A DNA stretch of 13,469 nt from an uncultured Alistipes sp. (GCA_900545315.1 UQYM01000046.1:1-13469), one strand, 5' to 3'. Positions 1 through 6,466 are shown, numbered from the stretch's first letter. Notes: a model not told the origin generated them from the letters alone. Program-made: numbers and translations.

Positions 1-1
1 C

Positions 2-610
2 TGTGTGCTCTTCATTCCTTATATATTCTTGTTGGGAATATTCTATTTTTCGCTGTATGTGGCCATGAAGAGCGGCAGTGCAGGGTTTGCCATTATCTCA
101 CCACTCTGTCTGGTCGCTATTTTACTGCTGTACGGTCTCTATTGTGCGTTTGTATATCGTTGGTTGATCGATTTCACTTACGGCAACTCCCGGATCGCGC
201 TGAAAGTGTCGATCCCGGTGACCATGCTGTTTATGTTCATTCAGATTGTCCTTTGCATTCTGACTGCTGGGCTGTTTGTTCCGATTGCTGGTGTGATGAT
301 CTACCGTTATATCGTCGGAAATATGCGTTTGGTCTCTGAGTCCGGGGAGGAGAGCGCATTTGGCTATCAGGGCCGAATCGGTCACGATTGCCTCTACGTA
401 TATGGCCAGGCGCTGTTAACACTCATTACGGCAGGCATCTATGGCCCCTGGATGATCTCAAAAGTGGGTCGTCGGTTGATCTCCAACACCTATCTCGAAC
501 GCCCTGATGTGGTCACCCCAACGGTTACTCCCGGTGAAAACGAGCCGGCAGAGGCTTTCCAACCAACCTCCACGCCCGAACCCGTTCAACCCTCTCCGCT
601 GCAGATGTAA
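2..610 (+). CDS. DUF898 (YjgN-like) membrane protein, 5' end outside window
   Basis: The frame is open to the left edge, so the true start is probably upstream; the GTG at position 5 is only the first possible start codon inside the window. About 200 residues are visible. There are several hydrophobic segments (roughly residues 1-20, 27-50, 67-100 and 130-150). The part near residues 120-165 has the pattern F-G-Y-Q-G-R ... L-L-T-L-I-T-A-G-I-Y-G-P-W ... R-R-L-I-S-N-T, which matches what I know of the DUF898/YjgN inner-membrane family (a 'LTLxTxGIYxPW' segment followed by 'RRxxxNT'). The last 35 residues are a Pro/Thr/Glu-rich cytoplasmic-type tail. The family has no established biochemical role that I can cite. 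A strong terminator follows 55 bp after the stop. Family assignment is by motif memory only. Confidence 0.6.
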   Translation, partial: CVLFIPYIFLLGIFYFSLYVAMKSGSAGFAIISPLCLVAILLLYGLYCAFVYRWLIDFTYGNSRIALKVSIPVTMLFMFIQIVLCILTAGLFVPIAGVMIYRYIVGNMRLVSESGEESAFGYQGRIGHDCLYVYGQALLTLITAGIYGPWMISKVGRRLISNTYLERPDVVTPTVTPGENEPAEAFQPTSTPEPVQPSPLQM

Positions 611-665
611 GCGTCTGTCGCAGGGGTCGCGCAGAGTTTTATTGATAACAGCTTTTACTAATAAT

Positions 666-706
666 AGCGTCCACTCATCTGTAAACGAGTGGACGCTGTT
701 TGTTTT
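666..706 (+). terminator. Rho-independent terminator of the DUF898-like gene
   Basis: A perfect 11-bp stem (AGCGTCCACTC at 666-676 with GAGTGGACGCT at 687-697) encloses a 10-nt loop. It is followed by the T-rich run GTTTGTTTT (698-706). It could also slow transcription arriving from the right, since the convergent AsmA-like gene ends at 809 and has no other obvious terminator, but the T run on that side is weak. Confidence 0.85.
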
Positions 707-808
707 GTGTGATGTGGGTCGGGCGTAGGGTGGTTTGGAACAGACGGTTCAATGGCGTTTTTCGATGTGACGATATGTCTATGGAATGAAAACTCGAAGT
801 GTGCGAGA

Positions 809-2794
809 TCACCAACGCTCTTTATCGTGCGTTCGGTTTCGATCCCGGTGTCGGATCAATGTCGATTTCAACCCCGGCCACAACGATTTCCATAAATAGT
901 TGAATTGGGATTTATAGGGGTCTCTTGATGCTGTTCCTGTTCCGGTACGTGTGATGCCGTACTGAGGATTGGACGGTAGCAGAATCCAATCCTCAATCGC
1001 TTCAGAAAGCAATCGCCGTTGGAGGATCTTTCCCTCCTCCACTTTGATCAACGCTACATCCAAGTTGTGGTACAACAACTTCAAGTCAACTGATGATTGG
1101 GTGGCGTCTCCCGTGATGGTAAACAGCAGAGAATCGACCTGACCACTTTGGATCTCCAGGTTGGCCAAAGGTTCGGTAAGGGGATTTAAATCCTGCAGGT
1201 CGAATGTTCCAAGCCGCCCCTTGACAGTAAATCGATCATTCGAATCCTGTAACGGAAAGTGAAAATCGGCTTGCAGGGGAGCCTTCCCCAAATATTGGCC
1301 CTGCAGATGGATGCTCATTGGGGAAGCTCCGGCCTCCGGCCGGTTGGTCAGGCCGAGGCACTGCCCGGTCAATGTTTTGAAGGTCAGGGTGCCCGGTTGT
1401 GTCCCCTCCGGGGACAGCTCCTGATAGATGATATCGAGCGGTCCGAAATCGATACATCCTACCCGCAGCGCAACCGGCAGCTCACGAATTGTTTGGCTGA
1501 GCAGCTGCTTTTCCCGTTGCGGCTGTGGAACTTGCCGATTTTTGTAGCTGCTGATTTTGGCCCCTTGGATCTTGATTGTATCGATCGATACGATCCGCTC
1601 CTTCACCAATGCAGGGAAGTCCACGCCGGACCACACCGTTATTGCGGTTTCGAGCTGGGTCCAATCGCCGTGTTTGTGGCTGAGTTCGGCATAGTCGCTT
1701 TGGGGAAGTTGCGGAAGAAGAGCCAACCCAACGGTCCGAATCAGTCGGTCATGAGTGTCAAGATGAAGCGAATCTATGCTCAGCTGATTGTCTCCGTTGT
1801 CGAGTGCATATTGAAATTGTGATAGATCAACGACTAAATCTCGACCACTGAGGCTGCTGTTATTGCTCCCTGGAGTCAGATCGAGAATCAAACTCCCTGT
1901 TTGCAAAGTAATACCGTTGTGGATGCGTGTGCGGAAAGCTGCCGGCAGTTGCCCATTCGCCGGATTATTCGCTTGTCCATTTGCCGGACTCTGCGTTTGC
2001 CCAATCGCCAATCTATTGGCTTGCCCATTGGCAAGTCCAACTGCATGTTCCACCGTATGCTCATTTGCAGCCCCCATTGCTGCCTCTGCCGTAGTCTGCG
2101 CCCGATTCATTTCCGGTGTGTTTGCTGTTGCCGTCTTTTGTCCGGTTTTTGGTCTTGTCATTGATCCAATTGCTTGCTTGGCCTTTTGCTCGGACAGTTG
2201 TTCGGCCTCCAAATGGACTGTTTGGCATGCCTCCAATTCGTCGCTCTCTCCAATACCCTGTCCAGCAACAAATACGATCCTTTCGTATTCATACACAGTA
2301 CCGTCCGTTACAGTGAAATTTTCGATGATAATCTTTTCGCTCATTCGGGCAAAACGACGTCGTGTATCGGCTGATGGAACCAATTTCCCGTTGTCTATGG
2401 AGGATGAGGCCCTGTATCGGGAAAAATGAACGGTTGGTTGTTGTACTGCAATCTGTTCGCAGCTGATGGTCAAAGCGGAGTCGATCTTATGCCAGTGTAC
2501 TCCTTTGGCTTTTAACTGCTCGATCTCAATGAGAGTGATAAAATGGCTCTCTCGTTGTGCAATCAGTGCTGTACTATCTGCCACGCAACGGACATGCTCC
2601 ATTTTGATGGATCGATGAATAAATCCTACGGTTATGGAACCGATCTCCAGGCGATAAAGCCCGGAGGTGCGTTGTTCAACTTCCTGTATCAAACTCTTTT
2701 TTATCTGTGCTTCGAGGTAATACTTGCCGATAATACCGACAAATAACAACAGAATGATACTGCCAACAATAATGTGTAATACACGGTTACGCAT
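809..2794 (-). CDS. AsmA/DUF748-like membrane-anchored protein
   Basis: This is a 661-residue protein with one N-terminal membrane segment (about residues 7-25) and a large domain predicted outside the cytoplasm. The first 80 residues after the anchor (E-V-E-Q-R-T-S-G-L-Y-R-L-E-I-G-S-I) resemble the start of AsmA/DUF748-type proteins. The C-terminal 120 residues also fit: L-N-P, then S-G-x-x-D-S-L-x-F, then Y-x-x-L-D-V, then R-D-P-Y-K-S-x-F-N-Y-L-W-K-S-L-W-x-G-L-K near the end. Such proteins span the periplasm and are linked to outer-membrane homeostasis and lipid transport; that role is family knowledge, not seen here. Residues about 235-284 are an unusual Ala/Asn/Gly/Gln-rich linker of short repeats. 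The start is preceded by an A/T-rich leader typical of Bacteroidales, and a decayed frame ends 12 bp upstream. Confidence 0.6.
   Translation of the reverse strand: MRNRVLHIIVGSIILLLFVGIIGKYYLEAQIKKSLIQEVEQRTSGLYRLEIGSITVGFIHRSIKMEHVRCVADSTALIAQRESHFITLIEIEQLKAKGVHWHKIDSALTISCEQIAVQQPTVHFSRYRASSSIDNGKLVPSADTRRRFARMSEKIIIENFTVTDGTVYEYERIVFVAGQGIGESDELEACQTVHLEAEQLSEQKAKQAIGSMTRPKTGQKTATANTPEMNRAQTTAEAAMGAANEHTVEHAVGLANGQANRLAIGQTQSPANGQANNPANGQLPAAFRTRIHNGITLQTGSLILDLTPGSNNSSLSGRDLVVDLSQFQYALDNGDNQLSIDSLHLDTHDRLIRTVGLALLPQLPQSDYAELSHKHGDWTQLETAITVWSGVDFPALVKERIVSIDTIKIQGAKISSYKNRQVPQPQREKQLLSQTIRELPVALRVGCIDFGPLDIIYQELSPEGTQPGTLTFKTLTGQCLGLTNRPEAGASPMSIHLQGQYLGKAPLQADFHFPLQDSNDRFTVKGRLGTFDLQDLNPLTEPLANLEIQSGQVDSLLFTITGDATQSSVDLKLLYHNLDVALIKVEEGKILQRRLLSEAIEDWILLPSNPQYGITRTGTGTASRDPYKSQFNYLWKSLWPGLKSTLIRHRDRNRTHDKERW
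1945..2080 (-). repeat. Degenerate in-frame repeats coding for a QANG-rich linker
   Basis: Imperfect short repeats built on TTGCCCATT / TTGCCGGA-like units encode repeated A-N-G-Q and A-x-G-Q peptides in the AsmA-like protein. The unit is not exact, so it is probably an old expansion rather than an active slippage locus. The linker lies between the N-terminal domain and the long C-terminal beta-rich part. Confidence 0.6.
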
Positions 2795-2806
2795 GAAATA
2801 ATTTTT

Positions 2807-3004
2807 TTATTGGTGGCCTGGACTTTTTTTGTGTTGCCGGACTATTGCGGTCAACATTTGAGGACTTTCTTGGTATCCGGTTAATCCAATCAAAAGCGTC
2901 TGATCTTCGGATATGCTGCTCCAATATCTTTTCTTCGTATTATGGTGATCTCCAATCCTAATTTCGACGGACGTGTAAAATACTTCCGGCTTTAAGATGT
3001 GACG
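2807..3004 (-). pseudogene. Decayed C-terminal coding remnant upstream of the AsmA-like gene
   Basis: On the - strand, 65 codons are open, from a TAA at 3007-3005 to a TAA at 2809-2807. The product reads like a real protein end (for example V-F-Y-T-S-V-E-I-R-I-G-D-H-H and L-L-I-G-L-T-G-Y-Q-E-S-P-Q-M-L). The only ATG lies near its end (2857), so it cannot be a normal gene as it stands. The same frame continues for about 30 codons beyond the upstream stop (to about 3105), suggesting a nonsense mutation or a frameshifted larger gene. I do not recognise the family. It ends 12 bp before the AsmA-like start codon and may once have been in its operon. Confidence 0.35.
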
Positions 3005-3147
3005 TTAGCCGATGCATAGTTGATACGGGTTGCATCGAGTCCGATAGATGAAGATTGAGTTAATCAACTCCTTGTAGTACGGAAGTTTAGATGACTTTAG
3101 AATCTACCCATGTCAATATCAATTGAAAATTGCGAGATATCTTTCTT

Positions 3148-3196
3148 TAAGTAACAGTAAAGGAGATCCCAGCGGGATCTCCTTTACTGTTACTTA
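3148..3196. terminator. Long perfect hairpin, terminator of the small exported protein gene
   Basis: A 23-bp perfect inverted repeat (3148-3170 with 3174-3196) has a 3-nt loop AGC. The inner core GGAGATCCC/GGGATCTCC is flanked by AAA and TTT, as in bidirectional intrinsic terminators. It begins 12 bp after the stop of the - strand gene at 3208. There is no long T run beyond the stem, so termination strength is uncertain. Confidence 0.6.
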
Positions 3197-3207
3197 CCCT
3201 ATTATGC

Positions 3208-3594
3208 TTACCATGCTGCAATTCCAGTAATCACAAAATCGAAATCATAATCGCCTGAACTTACGACATCTATTTCATCTATAGCTACGTAGCTATTTGG
3301 TTTTAAAATTACTGGTGCAACTTCTGAGTCGGGGTTTAAGTCTAATTGAACCCAAGCAGTAGTATTATAATCAAAACCGGATCCATCCCATTGATATACA
3401 TCAACATTGTGTATGTACACGTTGATAGTAGTGATTCCATATTTTTTCCATTCCGGGCAACTGAATTGTACGGTTCGATCCGTAACATTAAAATTTAAAT
3501 GTATAGTGACAACTTCCGCACTTGTTTCGCTAGCGGTTGTATTGGAATTTTCTGTGGTTGCAGCATTTACTATGTAACCACTTAGCAACATCAT
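3208..3594 (-). CDS. Small exported-type beta-rich protein of unknown function
   Basis: This is a 128-residue product from the first ATG (3594). The early residues M-M-L-L-S-G-Y-I-V-N-A-A look like the end of a signal peptide with a cleavage-like A-A. The frame stays open for ten more hydrophobic codons upstream (N-L-I-L-F-I-F-A-S) and then meets a TAA at 3624-3622, so a full signal peptide is encoded but lacks a start codon. The mature part is Asp/Asn/Val-rich and looks like one small beta sandwich, with no catalytic motif and one Cys. I do not recognise the family. The gene is clearly AT-richer than its neighbours, sits alone between a promoter-like site and a long hairpin, and may be acquired and partly decayed. 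If expressed, it may start at the ATG pair with a shortened signal. Confidence 0.5.
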   Translation of the reverse strand: MMLLSGYIVNAATTENSNTTASETSAEVVTIHLNFNVTDRTVQFSCPEWKKYGITTINVYIHNVDVYQWDGSGFDYNTTAWVQLDLNPDSEVAPVILKPNSYVAIDEIDVVSSGDYDFDFVITGIAAW

Positions 3595-3646
3595 TGATGC
3601 GAAGATAAATAAGATTAGGTTTTATAAAGTTAGTAAATAGGTATTA

Positions 3647-3677
3647 CAAATATGTTTATATAGTTTTGAAAATCAAA
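3647..3677 (-). promoter_or_regulatory. Bacteroides-type promoter for the small exported protein gene
   Basis: Read on the - strand, TTTG (3677-3674) is followed after exactly 19 nt by CATATTTG (3654-3647). The Bacteroides consensus is TTTG, 19-21 nt, TAnnTTTG; only the first base of the -7 box differs. Transcription would begin near 3641, giving a very short leader to the lost start region (about 3625) or about 46 nt to the ATG at 3594. Confidence 0.5.
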
Positions 3678-3680
3678 GTA

Positions 3681-3697
3681 ATATATATATATATATA
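3681..3697. repeat. (AT)n simple repeat
   Basis: A 17-base alternating AT run lies directly upstream of the promoter-like site on the - strand. It could vary by slippage and change the region upstream of the -33 box, but no such effect is shown. Confidence 0.7.
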
Positions 3698-3934
3698 ATA
3701 AAAAGGCGTAAATGTAATGTGTATCGACGCAGTTCTGGGTGGTGAATTATAAGAGGAGAGTCGCTTGCCCCATATCGAAAAATTTTGATCCACCGTTGTG
3801 AAGCATTGCAAAACAATAGTAAGATTGATTCTTATTGCGTTGGTCTCTTAAATTGAATATTAATTGTGGCGAATTTATTTCTTTATTGTAATAATATTTA
3901 AGGGGAAGTATCGTCTATAGCGTGACATTATTAC
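3698..3934. other. Non-coding AT-rich spacer
   Basis: I see no convincing reading frame, RNA gene or repeat in this stretch. Together with 3595-4340 it forms a long gene-poor zone around the attachment site. It should be host sequence that lay downstream of the tRNA gene before integration. Confidence 0.5.
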
Positions 3935-3964
3935 AAAAAAAGGATTTGCAATAATGCAAATCCT
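3935..3964 (-). terminator. Terminator downstream of the tRNA 3' fragment
   Basis: The stem AGGATTTGCA (3941-3950) pairs perfectly with TGCAAATCCT (3955-3964) around the loop ATAA. On the - strand the hairpin is followed by seven T residues (complement of 3941-3935). It lies about 27 bp after the 3' end of the tRNA fragment on the same strand, so it is most simply the original terminator of the tRNA gene. Confidence 0.85.
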
Positions 3965-3991
3965 CAATGTTTTAGCTACTTTTAAGGCTTG

Positions 3992-4032
3992 TGGTTCTAG
4001 CAGGACTCGAACCTGCATTTAAAGTTTAGGAA
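3992..4032 (-). other. 3' half of tRNA-Arg(CCT): candidate phage attachment site
   Basis: Reading the - strand from 4032: anticodon loop TTCCTAA (4032-4026, anticodon CCT at 4030-4028), 3' anticodon strand ACTTT, a 4-nt variable region AAAT, T arm GCAGG-TTCGAGT-CCTGC (4016-4000), 3' acceptor strand TAGAACC (3999-3993) and discriminator A (3992). No 5' half follows: the expected GGTTCTA acceptor strand is absent and the five bases before the loop (AGTGT) pair poorly with ACTTT. The E. coli tRNA-Arg(CCT) gene argW, a known integration site, also has a CCTAA loop, a 4-nt variable region and a GCAGG T stem. A tRNA 3' half followed by its terminator is what remains at one end of an element integrated by a tyrosine recombinase. 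The intact tRNA should lie at the far right end of the phage. Confidence 0.75.
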
Positions 4033-4053
4033 ACACTAAATATATTTTAGTGT
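4033..4053. repeat. Inverted repeat abutting the att core
   Basis: ACACTAAA (4033-4040) and TTTAGTGT (4046-4053) form a perfect 8-bp inverted repeat with the spacer TATAT. It begins where the tRNA identity appears to stop, so it belongs to the phage arm. It could be a binding site for integrase or excisionase, or a small hairpin. Confidence 0.5.
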
Positions 4054-4188
4054 ATTTATTGTAAATCAGATTGTTAGTTGTTATGCTGTTGGCTCTTGTA
4101 TAAACAATGAATAAACAAAGGCGGTCGCACCAGTGGATTCAATTTGGTGATAATTGTCCAAAAATTTTTATTGAAAGATAGTCGTAAT

Positions 4189-4284
4189 TTACCAAAGAAG
4201 CAAGTTGTACTGCACACCTATTCCTATGTACGGCTGCAGTCCCTGTGGCGTGATTGCCCTTTCAATCAAGAACTGATTATTCCA
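4189..4284 (-). pseudogene. Remnant of the 3' end of a DUF6808-like phage gene
   Basis: Thirty-one codons and a TAA (4191-4189) read W-N-N-Q ... A-I-T-P-Q-G-L-Q-P-Y-I-G-I-G-V-Q-Y-N-L-L-L-W. The intact gene at 5203-5673 ends W-G-I-G ... A-L-T-P-H-G-V-Q-P-Y-I-G-V-G-V-Q-Y-Q-L-I-E-F, with the same spacing from W to P and about 70% DNA identity over the last 59 bases by eye. Everything upstream of the W is missing. It is therefore a truncated relative, either a partial duplication or what is left of another phage, lying between the att site and the dinD-like gene. Confidence 0.7.
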
Positions 4285-4316
4285 TCCGGAATCGTCAACG
4301 AGAATTGAAATAATAT

Positions 4317-4324
4317 TAAATTTG
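4317..4324 (+). promoter_or_regulatory. Bacteroides -7 element of the dinD-like gene
   Basis: TAAATTTG matches the -7 consensus TAnnTTTG exactly and lies 16 bp before the ATG at 4341. I find no good -33 TTTG at 19-21 bp upstream, so another factor or a weak promoter is possible. The leader would be about 10 nt with AGGAG touching the start codon, an unusually short spacing. Confidence 0.4.
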
Positions 4325-4340
4325 CAAAAAAAAACAGGAG

Positions 4341-5168
4341 ATGAAGGCTGACGAAATAACTGCGTTATTTGAAAGATTTGAGGCGGCAGCTTCAGAATAT
4401 CAGGGTGTGGAATGTTGGAGTGCCCGTGAGTTACAATTTTTATTAGGATACTCCAAATGGGAAAATTTTTATAAAGTAATCGAAAAGGCAAAGGAAGCAG
4501 CGAATAATGCTGATGTAAATGTTTCCGATCATTTTCCTGATGTCAGGAAAACGATCCCCATGCCCAAAGGGGCCGAAAAGGAGATCGAGGATATTTTATT
4601 GACTCGCTACGCTTGCTATTTGGTTGCTCAAAATGGAGACAGCCGAAAACCCGAAATAGCTTTTGCGCAAAACTACTTTGCCGTTCAAACACGTAAAGCC
4701 GAAATTATTACGCAACGTCTGCTGGAAAGTGAGCGGGTGGAGGCACGAGCTAAATTGATAGAGACGGAACGTAAATTGTCCGGCGTGCTATATGAAAGGG
4801 GGGTGGATACTACAGGTTTCGGTCTCATCCGGTCAAGAGGTGACCAGGCATTATTCCGTTTGTCAACAGTTCAATTAAAGCGAAAATTCGGAGCTCCCGG
4901 AACTCGCCCAGTTGCAGATTTCATGCCCACCATTGGCATTAAGGCTAAAGACCTAGCGGCTGAAATGACAAGCACAAATGTCCAGGCAAAAGACCTGTAT
5001 GGTGTTAATCCAATTGAGCAGGAGCATGTCGACAACAATTTGGCTGTACGTAAAATGCTCATCGAGAGAGGAATTCGGCCTGAATTAATGCCTCCGGCCG
5101 AAGATGTCAAGAAAGTTGAACGAAGATTGGTTTCTGAGAAAAAAAAAGCGCTTAAAGCAAAAAAATAG
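4341..5168 (+). CDS. dinD: DinD-like DNA-damage-inducible protein
   Basis: The 275 residues match the usual DinD length (E. coli about 274). Two family hallmarks are visible: W-S-A-R-E-L-Q-F-L-L-G-Y-S-K-W-E-N-F at residues 26-43, and L-T-R-Y-A-C-Y-L-V-A-Q-N-G-D, running on to A-Q-N-Y-F-A-V-Q-T-R-K, at residues 87-118. The C-terminal half has T-G-F-G-L-I-R-S-R-G-D and A-D-F-M-P-T-I-G-I, and the end is Lys-rich. In E. coli, dinD is SOS-induced and its product inhibits RecA filament activity; the role here is inferred. The ATG is the first start after an in-frame stop at 4317. It is the only + strand gene in the phage part, converges with the late operon, and lies between the att site and the lysis genes, the usual place for cargo genes. 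It is flanked on its att side by the remnant of a duplicated phage gene end. Confidence 0.85.
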   Translation: MKADEITALFERFEAAASEYQGVECWSARELQFLLGYSKWENFYKVIEKAKEAANNADVNVSDHFPDVRKTIPMPKGAEKEIEDILLTRYACYLVAQNGDSRKPEIAFAQNYFAVQTRKAEIITQRLLESERVEARAKLIETERKLSGVLYERGVDTTGFGLIRSRGDQALFRLSTVQLKRKFGAPGTRPVADFMPTIGIKAKDLAAEMTSTNVQAKDLYGVNPIEQEHVDNNLAVRKMLIERGIRPELMPPAEDVKKVERRLVSEKKKALKAKK

Positions 5169-5202
5169 CATCGATCTTTTAGGAATTTCCGCATTTCAAA
5201 CC

Positions 5203-5673
5203 CTAAAACTCAATCAACTGGTATTGCACTCCGACTCCAATATAGGGCTGTACCCCGTGGGGCGTTAATGCCCCACCGGCACTTACTCCGATCCCCCAAC
5301 GTTTAGGCTTTGCGGGAACCTCGATCCGTTCGATGACGGTCTGCGTGATGGTGCGGGGATAGACCTCGATACTGCGGGCTTTGACGTTGTACCCTTCCAT
5401 GTCAATGAGATATGTCGAATCATCAGTGAACAGGTAGCTGCTGATCGGCACAGGCAGATAGATTGGATTCCCATCCACAGTGTCCCGGATGGTGTCGAAG
5501 CGTTCCACTTGGACATATTTTGGTACTAACAGCGTATCACGTACTGTATCGATGCGGACGATCGGAGGCAGAGTGTCGTGATACATCACATTAACCGTTT
5601 GGACAGGTTTGGTGGCCCTACCTAATAGGAATGCTCCCAAAATAACAGCTGAGAAAATTATCACATTTTTCAT
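5203..5673 (-). CDS. DUF6808-like phage membrane protein, end of lysis cassette
   Basis: I choose the ATG at 5673 over the one at 5727. It overlaps the stop of the preceding peptidase gene as ATGA, and it gives a proper N-terminal membrane segment, K-N-V-I-I-F-S-A-V-I-L-G-A-F-L-L-G. The protein is then 156 residues. After the anchor come repeated D-T motifs (Y-H-D-T-L, I-D-T-V-R-D-T, F-D-T-I-R-D-T-V-D-G-N) and a conserved end, R-W-G-I-G-V ... T-P-H-G-V-Q-P-Y-I-G-V-G-V-Q-Y-Q. This pattern resembles small proteins annotated DUF6808 in Bacteroidales phages; that name is from memory. Position after the endolysin suggests a role in the last step of lysis, such as outer-membrane disruption (spanin-like), but this is inference. 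It ends 34 bp from the convergent dinD-like gene. Confidence 0.7.
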   Translation of the reverse strand: MKNVIIFSAVILGAFLLGRATKPVQTVNVMYHDTLPPIVRIDTVRDTLLVPKYVQVERFDTIRDTVDGNPIYLPVPISSYLFTDDSTYLIDMEGYNVKARSIEVYPRTITQTVIERIEVPAKPKRWGIGVSAGGALTPHGVQPYIGVGVQYQLIEF

Positions 5674-6068
5674 AGATGTAGAATTGCATGTCGATTTTTT
5701 CCGGCTGCGTAGGAGATATGTACCCAACTATAGTTGCTTTCGTCGATCAGCTGGTCAAAGTCGAAATCACCTTTAGCAATCAAATCGAATAGTTGTCGAT
5801 TCAGTTCAGGGGATCCCACGGTAATATCGGCCGCTTCGCCCTTTTGGTGCTGACTGGTGGGAACCCCTCCAACTGCTTTATTCAATACCGGACACCGGTA
5901 CCCACTGTTCACAGAGATGGGGCTCCCCCATGCCTCACGGATCGGATCGAGCAGGTTATTGATCAGCGATGTCAGTTTAACTTTAATAGCAGGCGGAGGA
6001 GTGTTATCAATGCCCTTTTGATGTGCTGTGTCCGATTGTGTCAATTCGTGGATGGTAAAATATTTCAT
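5670..6068 (-). CDS. Peptidase M15 family endolysin
   Basis: This is a 132-residue protein covering one peptidase M15A-type domain (D-Ala-D-Ala carboxypeptidase or endopeptidase; PF08291-like). Zinc-site motifs are intact: S-Q-H-Q-K-G-E-A-A-D with His74 and Asp81, and W-V-H-I-S with His117; the catalytic acid is probably in the preceding I-D-E (109-110). The G-Y-R-C-P motif at 56-60 is also typical. In phages this domain cuts peptidoglycan cross-bridges at the end of infection. There is no signal peptide, so export would depend on a holin. The start overlaps the preceding gene (ATGA at 6068-6065) and the stop overlaps the next (5673-5670), so translation of three lysis genes is coupled. Confidence 0.9.
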   Translation of the reverse strand: MKYFTIHELTQSDTAHQKGIDNTPPPAIKVKLTSLINNLLDPIREAWGSPISVNSGYRCPVLNKAVGGVPTSQHQKGEAADITVGSPELNRQLFDLIAKGDFDFDQLIDESNYSWVHISYAAGKNRHAILHL

Positions 6069-6439
6069 TTGTCAACAGTTTTAACGATCTTAATTTCAAC
6101 ACTTCCAAAAGGAGGTTTTCTGTCGAGACATGCTGTATTTTCACATTTCAGCATTCTTGCCACCGCTTCGGAGGTTCGGGTGTGATCCAACTCGCCACGC
6201 AGTTTAGCGATTTCGGCATAGAGGGAGTCGATTTTTGCATCTTTGCGGTCGAGGTCAGATTTCAGCTCATCTGCCCGCAGCTTTCGGTCATTTGCCACCT
6301 CTTGCCACTGGTCGATCAGCTTGCTGACATTATCTAAGAAGGCGGCGTTTTTCTTTTCGCGCAGCGTGACTAACGTCACCAATCCGCCATTGCTGATGAG
6401 TAGTGTGAGAATGGTTATAATAATAGCTGTCCAGTCCAT
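6065..6439 (-). CDS. Membrane plus coiled-coil lysis-cassette protein
   Basis: The protein has 124 residues. Residues 4-27 form one hydrophobic membrane segment. Residues about 28-95 are strongly charged with heptad spacing (L-I-D-Q-W-Q-E-V, L-K-S-D-L-D-R-K, L-Y-A-E-I-A-K-L-R-G-E-L), predicting a long coiled coil. The tail has C-E-N-T-A-C. The topology, one N-terminal anchor and a helical rod, resembles inner-membrane spanin subunits or holin-associated proteins, and the gene lies directly upstream of the endolysin with an ATGA overlap. Sequence alone does not show which. It starts 51 bp after the holin-like gene; that gap holds a stem-loop. Confidence 0.65.
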   Translation of the reverse strand: MDWTAIIITILTLLISNGGLVTLVTLREKKNAAFLDNVSKLIDQWQEVANDRKLRADELKSDLDRKDAKIDSLYAEIAKLRGELDHTRTSEAVARMLKCENTACLDRKPPFGSVEIKIVKTVDK

Positions 6440-6466
6440 ACATGTTGGGTAAGTATGTTAAAAGTA

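Noticed and set aside
1863..2429. Long + strand open frames opposite the AsmA-like gene
   Set aside because: They are Cys/Pro-rich antisense shadows of the - strand gene and its repetitive linker, without start context or family resemblance.
3148..3196. Transposon end or CRISPR-like palindrome
   Set aside because: There is a single copy, no transposase and no repeats nearby. Its position right after a stop codon fits a terminator better.
3992..4075. A complete tRNA gene on the - strand
   Set aside because: The T arm and acceptor 3' strand are good, but no D arm and no matching 5' acceptor strand (GGTTCTA) follow within the needed distance.
4279..4292. ATTCC/GGAAT inverted repeat before dinD as a LexA-type operator
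   Set aside because: Only 5 bp per arm with no known Bacteroidales SOS-box match; chance is likely.
4285..4491. The upstream part of the 100-codon - strand frame covering 4189-4491
   Set aside because: This part is antisense to the dinD-like gene and looks like a chance frame; only 4189-4284 has a homologue.
5177..5208. Terminator between dinD and the DUF6808-like gene
   Set aside because: TTTTAGG/CCTAAAA give only a weak 7-bp AT-rich stem with an 18-nt loop that includes the stop codon of one gene; too weak to call.
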